From positions 417,615-481,614 of the forward strand of contig NZ_BJYX01000001.1 in assembly GCF_007991735.1 (NCBI RefSeq): 64,000 nucleotides of DNA, given 5' to 3'. Positions 14,818 through 21,810 of the stretch are shown piece after piece. Numbering within the stretch: the first letter of the stretch is position 1; every line of letters starts with the position of its first letter. Below the pieces are notes generated by a model, which saw nothing but the letters and a program-made list of their open reading frames with translations, did not search any database and was not told where the DNA came from. The position numbers and the translations under genes were made by a program. The DNA is from Terrabacter aerolatus. GTDB lineage: Bacteria; Actinomycetota; Actinomycetes; Actinomycetales; Dermatophilaceae.

Positions 14818-15450
14818 GTGCACCCCATAGCCGAAGTCCTCAGCAAGGCCGCCGGTGGCGACTTCCCCACCGTCGACGGTGGCTGGCAGCGCGTCGAGCC
14901 GTGGCGCCCCGGCGTCGAGGGCGTCGTCGCGTTCACCGGGCACGCCTACCTCGCCGTCGACCACGACGTCTCCGACGGGACGCTCGTCTCGCTGAGCCCC
15001 GACGGCTACGGCGGCGCCAGCAACCCGCGGCTCGTCTCGCGCCTCGCCGGCACCGGCTGGATCGACGCGCTCGACATCATCCTCGTGGCGCGCGGGACCG
15101 GCGGCGAGCCCACCCTCGTGCCGCGAAGCGACCTGCGCAACCACCCGCGCGCCGAGCACGCGACGTCCGTGCGGAGCGACGTCACGACGTTCGGGTATGC
15201 CGTGCCGGACGACCACACGCTCGTCACCCTCTCGACGGGGCTCGGCGGGCTGCCCGAGGTCGGCCTCGAGACCGACCCGTCCAAGGACCACGTCGGCGCC
15301 GACGTCGTCCGTGACGCCCTGACGCTCATCCCGGAGGGGGAGGTCGCCGTGGCCGCCTGCGCCCCCGGCAACGCCCGGGCGCTGCGCGCCTTCCTGTCCG
15401 CCGGCTTCGAGCCGGTCGCGTCGGTCCAGCTCTGGCGACCGGAGCGCTGA
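14818..15450 (+). CDS. GNAT-like N-acetyltransferase
   Basis: 210 residues from GTG 14818 (an ATG at 14809 is three codons upstream; TTTGAT lies 7 nt before the GTG, fitting leaderless initiation). The N-terminal half (HPIAEVLSKAAGGDFPTVDGGWQRVEPWRPGVEGVVAFTGHAYLAV) is a family-specific region. The C-terminal half has GNAT features: GLPEVGLETDPS, then DVVRDALTLIPEGEVAVAACAPGNARALRAFLSAGFEPVASVQLW, where NARALRAFLSAGF is the motif B helix and following strand. The acceptor is unknown. It diverges from the App1 phosphatase and is followed by a membrane protein gene. Confidence 0.65.
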   Translation: MHPIAEVLSKAAGGDFPTVDGGWQRVEPWRPGVEGVVAFTGHAYLAVDHDVSDGTLVSLSPDGYGGASNPRLVSRLAGTGWIDALDIILVARGTGGEPTLVPRSDLRNHPRAEHATSVRSDVTTFGYAVPDDHTLVTLSTGLGGLPEVGLETDPSKDHVGADVVRDALTLIPEGEVAVAACAPGNARALRAFLSAGFEPVASVQLWRPER

Positions 15451-15505
15451 CCGACACCGGGCCGCGAAACTGGCGGATGTCGGTCGGACGTGATCGGATC
15501 TGCGC

Positions 15506-16579
15506 GTGGACACCGGTGTTGACGAACGAGCTGCGACGCACCGTGGGGCCCGTCGTGGGCTCCGACGTCCGGGTGCCCGCGGTCGCCTCTGGCCGGTGCT
15601 GCCCCTGGCCGCCGCGGCCTGGTGGGTCGGGGGCGCCCTGCCGTGGGTCCTCGACGGACTCGGGTCGAGGTCCCCGAGGGACTGGCCCTACGACGTCACC
15701 ACCGGATCGGCCACCGACGGCTACATCACCCTGCTGCCCTTCACGACCGCCCGCCTCGGCCTGCTCCTGACGATCACCCTCGTCGGCGGCGGGCTCGCGG
15801 CGCTGGCCGTGCTGTGGGTGCGCCCGCGCGGTGCCCGACGGCTCGCCACCTCGGCGCTCACCTCGCTCGGGGCGCTCCTCGCCGCCGCGTACTGCATCGC
15901 CCAGTCGGCCGGAGCCACCCGCCAGCTCGGTGGTGACTTCGACCGCGACGACCGCGTCCTGCTCGGCGTGCTCGCCGTCGCCGTCGTCGGCACCCTCGTC
16001 GGCCTCGCCCTCGGGCTGCTCGTCGTGCTCGGTGGACCGGTGTCGCGCGCCCTCGCCGCTGCTCCCCTCGCCGTCGCCCTCGGCAGCTGGGTCAACGCCG
16101 TCGTCGTGGCCCTCGTCGGCCTCGACCGGGCCCTGGGCGTGCTGCGGTGGACCGCGGTCGTCGTCGGGGTCGCGGCCGGGCTGGCCCTCGCCGGACTCGG
16201 CGTGCGACCCGTGCGGCGCCTCCTCGCCTGGGTCGCCGTGCTCGTCGTCGTCACGGTCGCGGCCGCCGGCCAGACGGCCTTCTCCTACCTCGCGACCTAC
16301 CTGCGGCCCCGCACCGGCCTGCCCGACGGGCTGCGCGAGCACGTCCTCGCCAGCCGGGACGTCTTCGTCGCCGCCGTCCGGCCCGAGAACCAGGCCTGGG
16401 GCATCCACGCCGTCGCGGTCGTCGTCGGGGTGCTCGGATCGCTCGCGCTGCGGCGTCGCCCCGGGGCCCGTCCGGCCGGGAAGGAAGCAGACGGCGAGGC
16501 GCCGTCCACGCCCGACCCGGGCACCCGGCCTACGCCCTCGCCTGCAGACGACCGTCACATCGACGCCACGGTCCGATGA
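15506..16579 (+). CDS. Polytopic membrane protein of unknown function
   Basis: 357 residues from GTG 15506. After an Arg-rich cytoplasmic start, about eight hydrophobic segments are visible, for example LWPVLPLAAAAWWVGGALPWV, LGLLLTITLVGGGLAALAVLWV, LLGVLAVAVVGTLVGLALGLLVVL, AVVVGVAAGLALAGLGV and AVAVVVGVLGSLALRRR. The tail is a Pro/Thr-rich disordered cytoplasmic region. No conserved polar motif marks a transporter or enzyme. It is followed 35 nt later by the PBP gene, which has its own promoter. Confidence 0.7.
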   Translation: MDTGVDERAATHRGARRGLRRPGARGRLWPVLPLAAAAWWVGGALPWVLDGLGSRSPRDWPYDVTTGSATDGYITLLPFTTARLGLLLTITLVGGGLAALAVLWVRPRGARRLATSALTSLGALLAAAYCIAQSAGATRQLGGDFDRDDRVLLGVLAVAVVGTLVGLALGLLVVLGGPVSRALAAAPLAVALGSWVNAVVVALVGLDRALGVLRWTAVVVGVAAGLALAGLGVRPVRRLLAWVAVLVVVTVAAAGQTAFSYLATYLRPRTGLPDGLREHVLASRDVFVAAVRPENQAWGIHAVAVVVGVLGSLALRRRPGARPAGKEADGEAPSTPDPGTRPTPSPADDRHIDATVR

Positions 16580-16602
16580 CACGGACCCCACGACGCGGCA
16601 CG

Positions 16603-16608
16603 TACCGT
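16603..16608 (+). promoter_or_regulatory. -10 box of the leaderless PBP promoter
   Basis: TACCGT ends 6 nt before ATG 16615; no ribosome site is visible. Confidence 0.45.
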
Positions 16609-16614
16609 TGGGCC

Positions 16615-18540
16615 ATGCTCAGGGGATCTCGTGCCAGGACTCTCGTCGCCGTCTCACTCTCGGGGGTGCTCGTCGGCACGCTCGCAGCCGGGTGCTCGAT
16701 GTTCGACTCCCCGCCCGACCCCGATGACGCCGCACGCGCCCTCGCTGCCGGCCTGGCCTCCGGCGACCTCGGCGCCGTCACGTTCAAGGGCACGACCCCG
16801 GCCAGGGCGACGGCGTTCGTCACAGCCGCCTACAAGGACCTCGGCACCCTGCGGCCCCAGGTGTCGGTCAGCGAGCTGAGCCACAGCGACGGTTCCGACC
16901 GTGCGACGGCGACGCTGCTCAGCCGGTGGGACGTCTCGACGTCCCCGACGGACTGGACCTACAAGACCCAGGTCAACCTCTCCCTCGTCGACGCGACGTG
17001 GCAGGTGTCGTGGACGCCCGGCATCGTGGCCCCGCAGCTGGCGTCCGACGAGACCCTCGACATCGTGCGCAAGTGGCCCCAGCGCGCCGACATCGTCGAC
17101 ACCTCCGGCGCCAAGATCATGACCGAGCGCGAGGTCGCCGCCGTCGGCATCGACAAGACCAAGGTGTCCGGCGCCGAGGCCACCGCCGCGGCGAAGAAGC
17201 TGGCGACCCTCGTCGAGATCGACCCGGCGCGCTTCGCCGCCAAGGTCGGCGCGGCCGGCCCCAAGGCCTTCGTCGAGGGCGTCACCCTCCGCGCGACCGA
17301 CCCGCTCCTGCAGCGCAACGGCCCTGCCATCGCCAAGGTCAAGGGGGCGCTGACGGTGCCGGCCATGCAGGTGCTCGGCCCGAGCCGCACCTTCGCCGCC
17401 CCGATCCTCGGCACCGTCGGCGAGGCCACCGCCGAGCAGATCAAGGCCTCCAAGGGCACCCTCGAGGCCGGTGACACCGTCGGCATGACGGGCCTGCAGT
17501 ACCGCTACGACGCGCAGCTGCGCGGCACCCCCGGGCTCGCCGTGCAGGCCGTCCGGCGCGGCGCCGACGGCAGCGTCCTCGACAAGCGCGAGCTCTTCGC
17601 CGAGCAGTCCACCGACGGCAAGCCCCTGACGATCACCCTCGACCAGAAGGCGCAGGCCGCGGCCGAGGCGGCCCTCGCCCAGCAGACCCAGCACCCCACG
17701 GCTCTCGTCGTGGTCCGCGTGTCCACCGGTGAGGTGCTGGCGGCGGCCGTGGGCCCCGCAGCGAACGGCTCGACGCTCGCCCTCGCCGGCAAGGAGGCTC
17801 CCGGCTCGACCTTCAAGATCGTCAGCTCGCTCGCCAACGTGCGCAAGGGCTTCACCGCCGACACCAAGCTGCCGTGCACCCCGACGCTGACGGTCAACGG
17901 GCGCCAGTTCGCCAACTACACGACCTACCCGGCCAAGCACCTCGGTGACATCCCCATGCGCATTGCGCTCGCCTACTCGTGCAACACGGCCTTCATCAGC
18001 CAGCACGACAAGGTGAGCCAGCAGGACCTCGTCACCGCCGCGCAGTCGCTCGGGATGGGCGAGAAGCTCGACCTGCCGTTCACCGGCTTCCTCGGCTCGG
18101 TGCCGCCGACGGACGATGCCGTCGAGCACGCCGCGTCGTTCATCGGCCAGGGCCGTGTCGAGGCCTCGCCGCTGACGATGGCCCTCGTCGTGGCCTCCGT
18201 CATGAAGGGCCAGACCGTCCGGCCGCAGCTCGTCGCCGGGCTGCCGGCGCTGCCCCAGCCGGCGACCCCGCTCGACCCGGCCGAGGCGGGCGTGCTGCGA
18301 ACCGAGATGCGCACGGTGGTCTCGGAGGGGTCCGGCACCGTGCTCAAGCCGCTCGGGGTCGAGTACGCCAAGACCGGGACGGCCGAGTTCGGGACGAAGA
18401 ACCCGCCCGACACCCACGTCTGGATGGTCGCGGGCCGCGGCGACATCGCCATCGCGGCCTACAACGAGGTCGGCGACAACGGCGTGACCGGCGCCGCCCC
18501 CTTCATCATCAGCTTCCTCAAGGCCGACAACCTCCGCTGA
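16615..18540 (+). CDS. Class B penicillin-binding protein, MecA-N type, lipoprotein
   Basis: 641 residues from ATG 16615. A signal with lipobox LAAGC anchors the protein outside the membrane. Residues about 30-145 are an NTF2-like MecA_N domain (DPDDAARALAAGLASGDLGAVTF). A PBP dimerisation domain follows (about 150-330), then the transpeptidase. The three penicillin-binding motifs are intact: STFK (398-401), SCN (455-457) and KTG (586-588). It cross-links peptidoglycan, probably at division or elongation sites. Homologues are common in actinobacteria as a lipoprotein-type PBP beside the usual PbpA and FtsI; intrinsic low beta-lactam affinity, as in MecA, cannot be judged from sequence alone. 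Confidence 0.92.
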   Translation: MLRGSRARTLVAVSLSGVLVGTLAAGCSMFDSPPDPDDAARALAAGLASGDLGAVTFKGTTPARATAFVTAAYKDLGTLRPQVSVSELSHSDGSDRATATLLSRWDVSTSPTDWTYKTQVNLSLVDATWQVSWTPGIVAPQLASDETLDIVRKWPQRADIVDTSGAKIMTEREVAAVGIDKTKVSGAEATAAAKKLATLVEIDPARFAAKVGAAGPKAFVEGVTLRATDPLLQRNGPAIAKVKGALTVPAMQVLGPSRTFAAPILGTVGEATAEQIKASKGTLEAGDTVGMTGLQYRYDAQLRGTPGLAVQAVRRGADGSVLDKRELFAEQSTDGKPLTITLDQKAQAAAEAALAQQTQHPTALVVVRVSTGEVLAAAVGPAANGSTLALAGKEAPGSTFKIVSSLANVRKGFTADTKLPCTPTLTVNGRQFANYTTYPAKHLGDIPMRIALAYSCNTAFISQHDKVSQQDLVTAAQSLGMGEKLDLPFTGFLGSVPPTDDAVEHAASFIGQGRVEASPLTMALVVASVMKGQTVRPQLVAGLPALPQPATPLDPAEAGVLRTEMRTVVSEGSGTVLKPLGVEYAKTGTAEFGTKNPPDTHVWMVAGRGDIAIAAYNEVGDNGVTGAAPFIISFLKADNLR

Positions 18541-18561
18541 CCCACCCGCCCCTCCCCCCAC

Positions 18562-18675
18562 GTCGAGTGGGCACGTTGCTTCAGCAAGGCCCCGACGAGA
18601 CCTGGGTGCCTGGGGACAAGCGTGCGCGAAGTGCCCACTCGACGGTGAACGTCCATCGAGTGGGCACTTTGCTTC
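18562..18675. repeat. Dispersed palindromic element, copy 1 (three boxes)
   Basis: GTCGAGTGGGCAC (18562-18574) and its exact complement GTGCCCACTCGAC (18631-18643) bound a 82-bp unit. A third box TCGAGTGGGCACTT follows in direct orientation at 18656-18669. The unit also contains CTGGGGACAA. The same arms and the same CTGGGGACAA core recur at 26000-26081. Both copies lie in intergenic DNA beside the 3' ends of convergent genes. Confidence 0.8.
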
Positions 18676-18693
18676 GGGCGGGGTCGAGGCGGG

Positions 18694-20721
18694 CTACCTG
18701 GCCGGGACGACGTCGACGTCCGCGGCGCGGACGTAGGCGAACCGGTGGCCGAGCGAGATCTGGTAGTAGCGGTCCTGCCCGACGACGTCGACGTGGTCGT
18801 TCGGGGTGTCGGTGGAGAAGGTCGTCGCACGGTAGTAGTCCGTCGGCACCGTGAGGTCGCCCACGGCATACCGCTGGCCCTGCGTGAAGGAGTACTGCAG
18901 CGGGGCGATCGCCTGCGGCGGGATGCCGGCCGGGTAGGCCGAGGCCTCCGGGTAGGCGCGGCCGTAGACGGGCACCGACGCGCGGCCCGCCTTGGGCACG
19001 ACGTAGGAGCCGGCGACCGGCACCGCCTTCGGCGCGGAGGCCGGGTTGAGGAACCAGCCCTTGACGCCGTTGAACCAGATGGCGGTCCAGTCGCCCTGAC
19101 GCTCGGCGACGGCGAAGGTCAGACCGGCCTGTGCCCGGGCACCGATGTCGGAGACCGAGGTCGTGGACGGGGCACCGTTGGGCTTGCGACCGATGTCGTT
19201 GACGAGCGGGGCGTCCGCGGACGGGGCCGTGTGCAGGTAGACGAAGTTCGTCGGCTGCGAGCCACAGCTGTCAGCGGCCGTGCCGTCGCAGTACGTCACG
19301 GTCTGCCGGTTGTCCTCGAAGCCGGGCAGGATCCGCACGAGGTCCTTGGCCGAGCCGGACGTGTGGGCCTGGAGCGGCGCGCCGAGCAGCTGGAAGTAGT
19401 GCTCCCAGTTCCAGTAGGGCCCCGGGTCCCAGTGCATGCCGGCGACGTTGGCCGGTGTGACGCCCGGGATCTGGTCGTGCCCGAAGATGTGCTGCATGTC
19501 GAGCGGGATGTCGTACTTCGTGGCGAGGTAGCGCACGAGACGCGCGGACGAGCGGTACATCGGCTCGGAGAACCACTGGGCGCCGGTCGCCGCGAAGCCC
19601 TCGTGCTCGATGCCGATCGAGTGCCCGTTGATGTACCAGTTGCCGGCGTGCCAGCCGACGTCCTGCGGCTGGAGGTGCTGGGCGATCTGGCCGTCGGAGC
19701 TGCGCAGGGTGTAGTTCCACGCGAGGTACGTCGGGTCGGTGACGAGCTTGAGCGTCGTGTCGTAGGTCGCCTCCGTGTTGTGGATGACGATGTTGGTGAT
19801 CTTCGGCGCGGTCGGGCGGCTCGCGACGTCGTGGTTGCCGTAGTCGCCGGGGTCGGAGCCGAGCTTCTCGTACGGCGCGGGGACCCACTGGCAGTCGAGA
19901 CCGGGCGGGCAGTCGACGGGGCCGCTGTTCTGCTTCTTGAGCAGGCCGAGTCGCTGGACCTGCCCCGACTGCGGCTTGACGCTCGAGGGGGCGAGCGAGA
20001 CCTGCTTGCCGTCGACCGTGCGGCGGGCGGCTCCCGACGCGATGACGGAGTAGGCGTCGTCGGCGAAGGCGTTCGCGACGTCCTCCTCGGCCGAGCCGGA
20101 CGCGTCGGCCACCGACGCGAACCAGGCGCCGGGGTCGCTGGACGCACCCGTCGGCAGCCCGAGGCGCTTCTGGGTGGCGGCGAGCAGTGCCGCGCCGCCA
20201 CGGATGTTGGCGAGCTCGTCGGTGCGCAGGGCGTCCTCGGACAGCCCCGTCAGCGTGGCGGCCCGTGCGAGCGTGTCGGCCACGGGCGCCGGCGCAGCCG
20301 CCGGGGCCGCACCGAGGCCCTTGCCCTCGGACGCCGAGCCGAGGTTCGCGTCGACGAGGTGCATCGGACCGTAGCCGCCCGACGTGCTGTGACCCGGGTT
20401 GAAGTCCCACCGCGTCTGCGCGTAGGACACTGCCTCGAGGACCGGGCGCGGCACGCCGTACTCGGTGGCCGCTGCGGCGAAGGCCCGCTCCCGGCTCCCC
20501 GCGTCGGTGCCCACGCCTGATCCGGTCGAGCCGGTCGAGCCGGTCGAGCCGGTCGAGCCGGTCGAGCCGGTCGAGCCGGTCGAGGTCGGGTCGGCCGCTT
20601 GCGCCGCCGGGCTCGCCAGGGCCACCCCGGCGGTGACGGCCGCGAGCGCACCGAGCGCGGCCACCGCCCGTCGCACCCTTCGAGCCGCTGGAGTTCGGTG
20701 AGGTGTGGAGTTGGGTATCAC
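18694..20721 (-). CDS. Secreted N-acetylmuramoyl-L-alanine amidase
   Basis: 675 residues from GTG 20721 with an AAGGGA ribosome site 7 nt upstream. A signal peptide (VRRAVAALGALAAVTAGVALASPAAQA) is followed by a TGS repeat linker encoded by a 9-bp tandem repeat. Next is a helical region (GVPRPVLEAVSYAQTRWDFNPGHSTSGGYGPMHL) of the lysozyme-like kind. The Amidase_2 domain follows: APKITNIVIHNTEATYD with the first zinc His, GWHAGNWYINGHSIGIEHEG, and HIFGHDQIPG. The C-terminal 200 residues contain SH3-like repeats. It hydrolyses peptidoglycan outside the cell during growth or remodelling. It faces the PBP gene convergently across the palindromic element. Confidence 0.87.
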   Translation of the reverse strand: MIPNSTPHRTPAARRVRRAVAALGALAAVTAGVALASPAAQAADPTSTGSTGSTGSTGSTGSTGSTGSGVGTDAGSRERAFAAAATEYGVPRPVLEAVSYAQTRWDFNPGHSTSGGYGPMHLVDANLGSASEGKGLGAAPAAAPAPVADTLARAATLTGLSEDALRTDELANIRGGAALLAATQKRLGLPTGASSDPGAWFASVADASGSAEEDVANAFADDAYSVIASGAARRTVDGKQVSLAPSSVKPQSGQVQRLGLLKKQNSGPVDCPPGLDCQWVPAPYEKLGSDPGDYGNHDVASRPTAPKITNIVIHNTEATYDTTLKLVTDPTYLAWNYTLRSSDGQIAQHLQPQDVGWHAGNWYINGHSIGIEHEGFAATGAQWFSEPMYRSSARLVRYLATKYDIPLDMQHIFGHDQIPGVTPANVAGMHWDPGPYWNWEHYFQLLGAPLQAHTSGSAKDLVRILPGFEDNRQTVTYCDGTAADSCGSQPTNFVYLHTAPSADAPLVNDIGRKPNGAPSTTSVSDIGARAQAGLTFAVAERQGDWTAIWFNGVKGWFLNPASAPKAVPVAGSYVVPKAGRASVPVYGRAYPEASAYPAGIPPQAIAPLQYSFTQGQRYAVGDLTVPTDYYRATTFSTDTPNDHVDVVGQDRYYQISLGHRFAYVRAADVDVVPAR
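20522..20584. repeat. Tandem 9-bp repeat, seven units, inside the amidase gene
   Basis: CCGGTCGAG is repeated seven times in perfect tandem on the plus strand. On the coding (minus) strand it encodes the STG-repeat linker after the signal peptide. Unit gain or loss would change linker length without frameshift. Confidence 0.95.
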
Positions 20722-20882
20722 TCGATCGTCCCTTTCGTATCCCTAGGACCGCAGGACACCGAGCCGCCGATGTGGGTCCATCGGCGCCGGCGCCCCGTCG
20801 CGGTCGGGTGTGCTCGGCACCACGCCGGACACACCTCTGAGTCCGAGCATTCCCGTGCACCTAGAGGCCCGCCACTTGAAAC

Positions 20883-20911
20883 CGTCACCCGAGCGTCATC
20901 CCGTGTCCACC
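20883..20911 (+). promoter_or_regulatory. PHO-box-like triple direct repeat upstream of a lipoprotein gene
   Basis: CGTCACC (20883-20889), CGTCATC (20894-20900) and GTCCACC (20905-20911) follow each other with an exact 11-nt period. The array ends 36 nt before the ATG at 20948 and is about 160 nt from the divergent amidase start. It has the same core and period as the repeat at 10783. Confidence 0.5.
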
Positions 20912-20947
20912 GCGTCACACGTGCATCGTGAGCCGAGAAGGCGCACC

Positions 20948-21607
20948 ATGGTTCCCATGGGGCGCGCAGGCCTGTGCGTGGGGTTGGCCATCGCAGCAGT
21001 CTTGATCGGGGGCTGCGGCTCCGCCGTGTCCGACGACGGTGGGAGCGGGTCCGGCTCGTCCGACACCGCCGGGGCGGTCTCGTCGGCGCCGTCGTCGAGC
21101 GCGCCTCGAACGCGGGTCGGCAGCGGCGGGAGCGATGCGGGGGCACCGTCCTACGGGCCGTCCTTCCCGCTCGTCCTGCGGCGGACCGGCGGCATCGCCG
21201 GGTTCGACGACCGCATCGTGCTCGACCTCGACGGCCGCATGCACGTCGAGACCCGCTCGGTGCACGGGCGGGTGTGCACGCTCCCCGCTCCGCAGCAGCG
21301 CCAGCTCGTCGCCCTCCTCGCGACCGTCCGCCTCGACTCGCCCGCGGACGGCACCTCCCCGAGCGACGTGCCGTCCGGCGACCTGGCCACCGTCGGCCCG
21401 GACCCCGTCACCGACCCCATCACCATCTCCGTCACGGACGAGCAGGCGCGCCCCATCGACCTCAGCGACCCCTCGCTGGGCGAGATCTCGGCCCTCGTCG
21501 GTGGTCTCGTCGGTGACGTGACCCTGACGACCCCCGCGACGACCCGCTGCACGACGCCCGTCGCGTCCGCGCCGCCGGCCGCCCCCGCGGTCCCTGCCGC
21601 CGGCTGA
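20948..21607 (+). CDS. Secreted lipoprotein of unknown function
   Basis: 219 residues from ATG 20948 with a GAGAAGG ribosome site; an ATG three codons later is possible. The signal ends in lipobox LIGGC. A Ser/Gly-rich linker leads to a compact domain: LVLRRTGGIAGFDDRIVLDLDGRMHVETRS, CTLPAPQQRQLVALLATVRL, and ISVTDEQARPIDLSDPSLGEISALVGGLVGDV. Two Cys (one in VCTLP, one in TTRCTTP) may form a disulfide. The RTGGxAGxxD pattern is shared by small actinobacterial periplasmic proteins whose function I do not know. A phosphate-type regulatory array lies upstream and a strong terminator downstream. Confidence 0.75.
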   Translation: MVPMGRAGLCVGLAIAAVLIGGCGSAVSDDGGSGSGSSDTAGAVSSAPSSSAPRTRVGSGGSDAGAPSYGPSFPLVLRRTGGIAGFDDRIVLDLDGRMHVETRSVHGRVCTLPAPQQRQLVALLATVRLDSPADGTSPSDVPSGDLATVGPDPVTDPITISVTDEQARPIDLSDPSLGEISALVGGLVGDVTLTTPATTRCTTPVASAPPAAPAVPAAG

Positions 21608-21696
21608 GCCGGAGGGCTGAGTCGCCGGGCCGCCCAGCCGGACCCGCCCGCCGGACCCGCCCGCCGAAACCGTCCCGCCACGGCCACCACACGCAC

Positions 21697-21740
21697 GAGG
21701 CCGGTATGCCGTGGGCGTGACCCCGTGGCATACCGGCCTC
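21697..21740. terminator. Terminator between convergent genes, built on GTATGCC/GGCATAC
   Basis: GAGGCCGGTATGCC (21697-21710) and GGCATACCGGCCTC (21727-21740) form a perfect 14-bp stem with a 16-nt loop. The outer bases CACGCAC/GTGCGTG can extend it. It serves the lipoprotein (+) and M4 protease (-) genes. Each arm contains one copy of the window-wide heptamer. Confidence 0.75.
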
Positions 21741-21810
21741 TCCTGGTGCGTGACGTGCCGGGCTGCTCACGCAGCCCGAAGGTCTCCGTCCGTCAGGTCT
21801 GTCGGAACCG

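Noticed and set aside
20522..20584. Short tandem repeats as a CRISPR array
   Set aside because: Units are 9 bp in perfect tandem with no spacers and lie in frame in an amidase gene.
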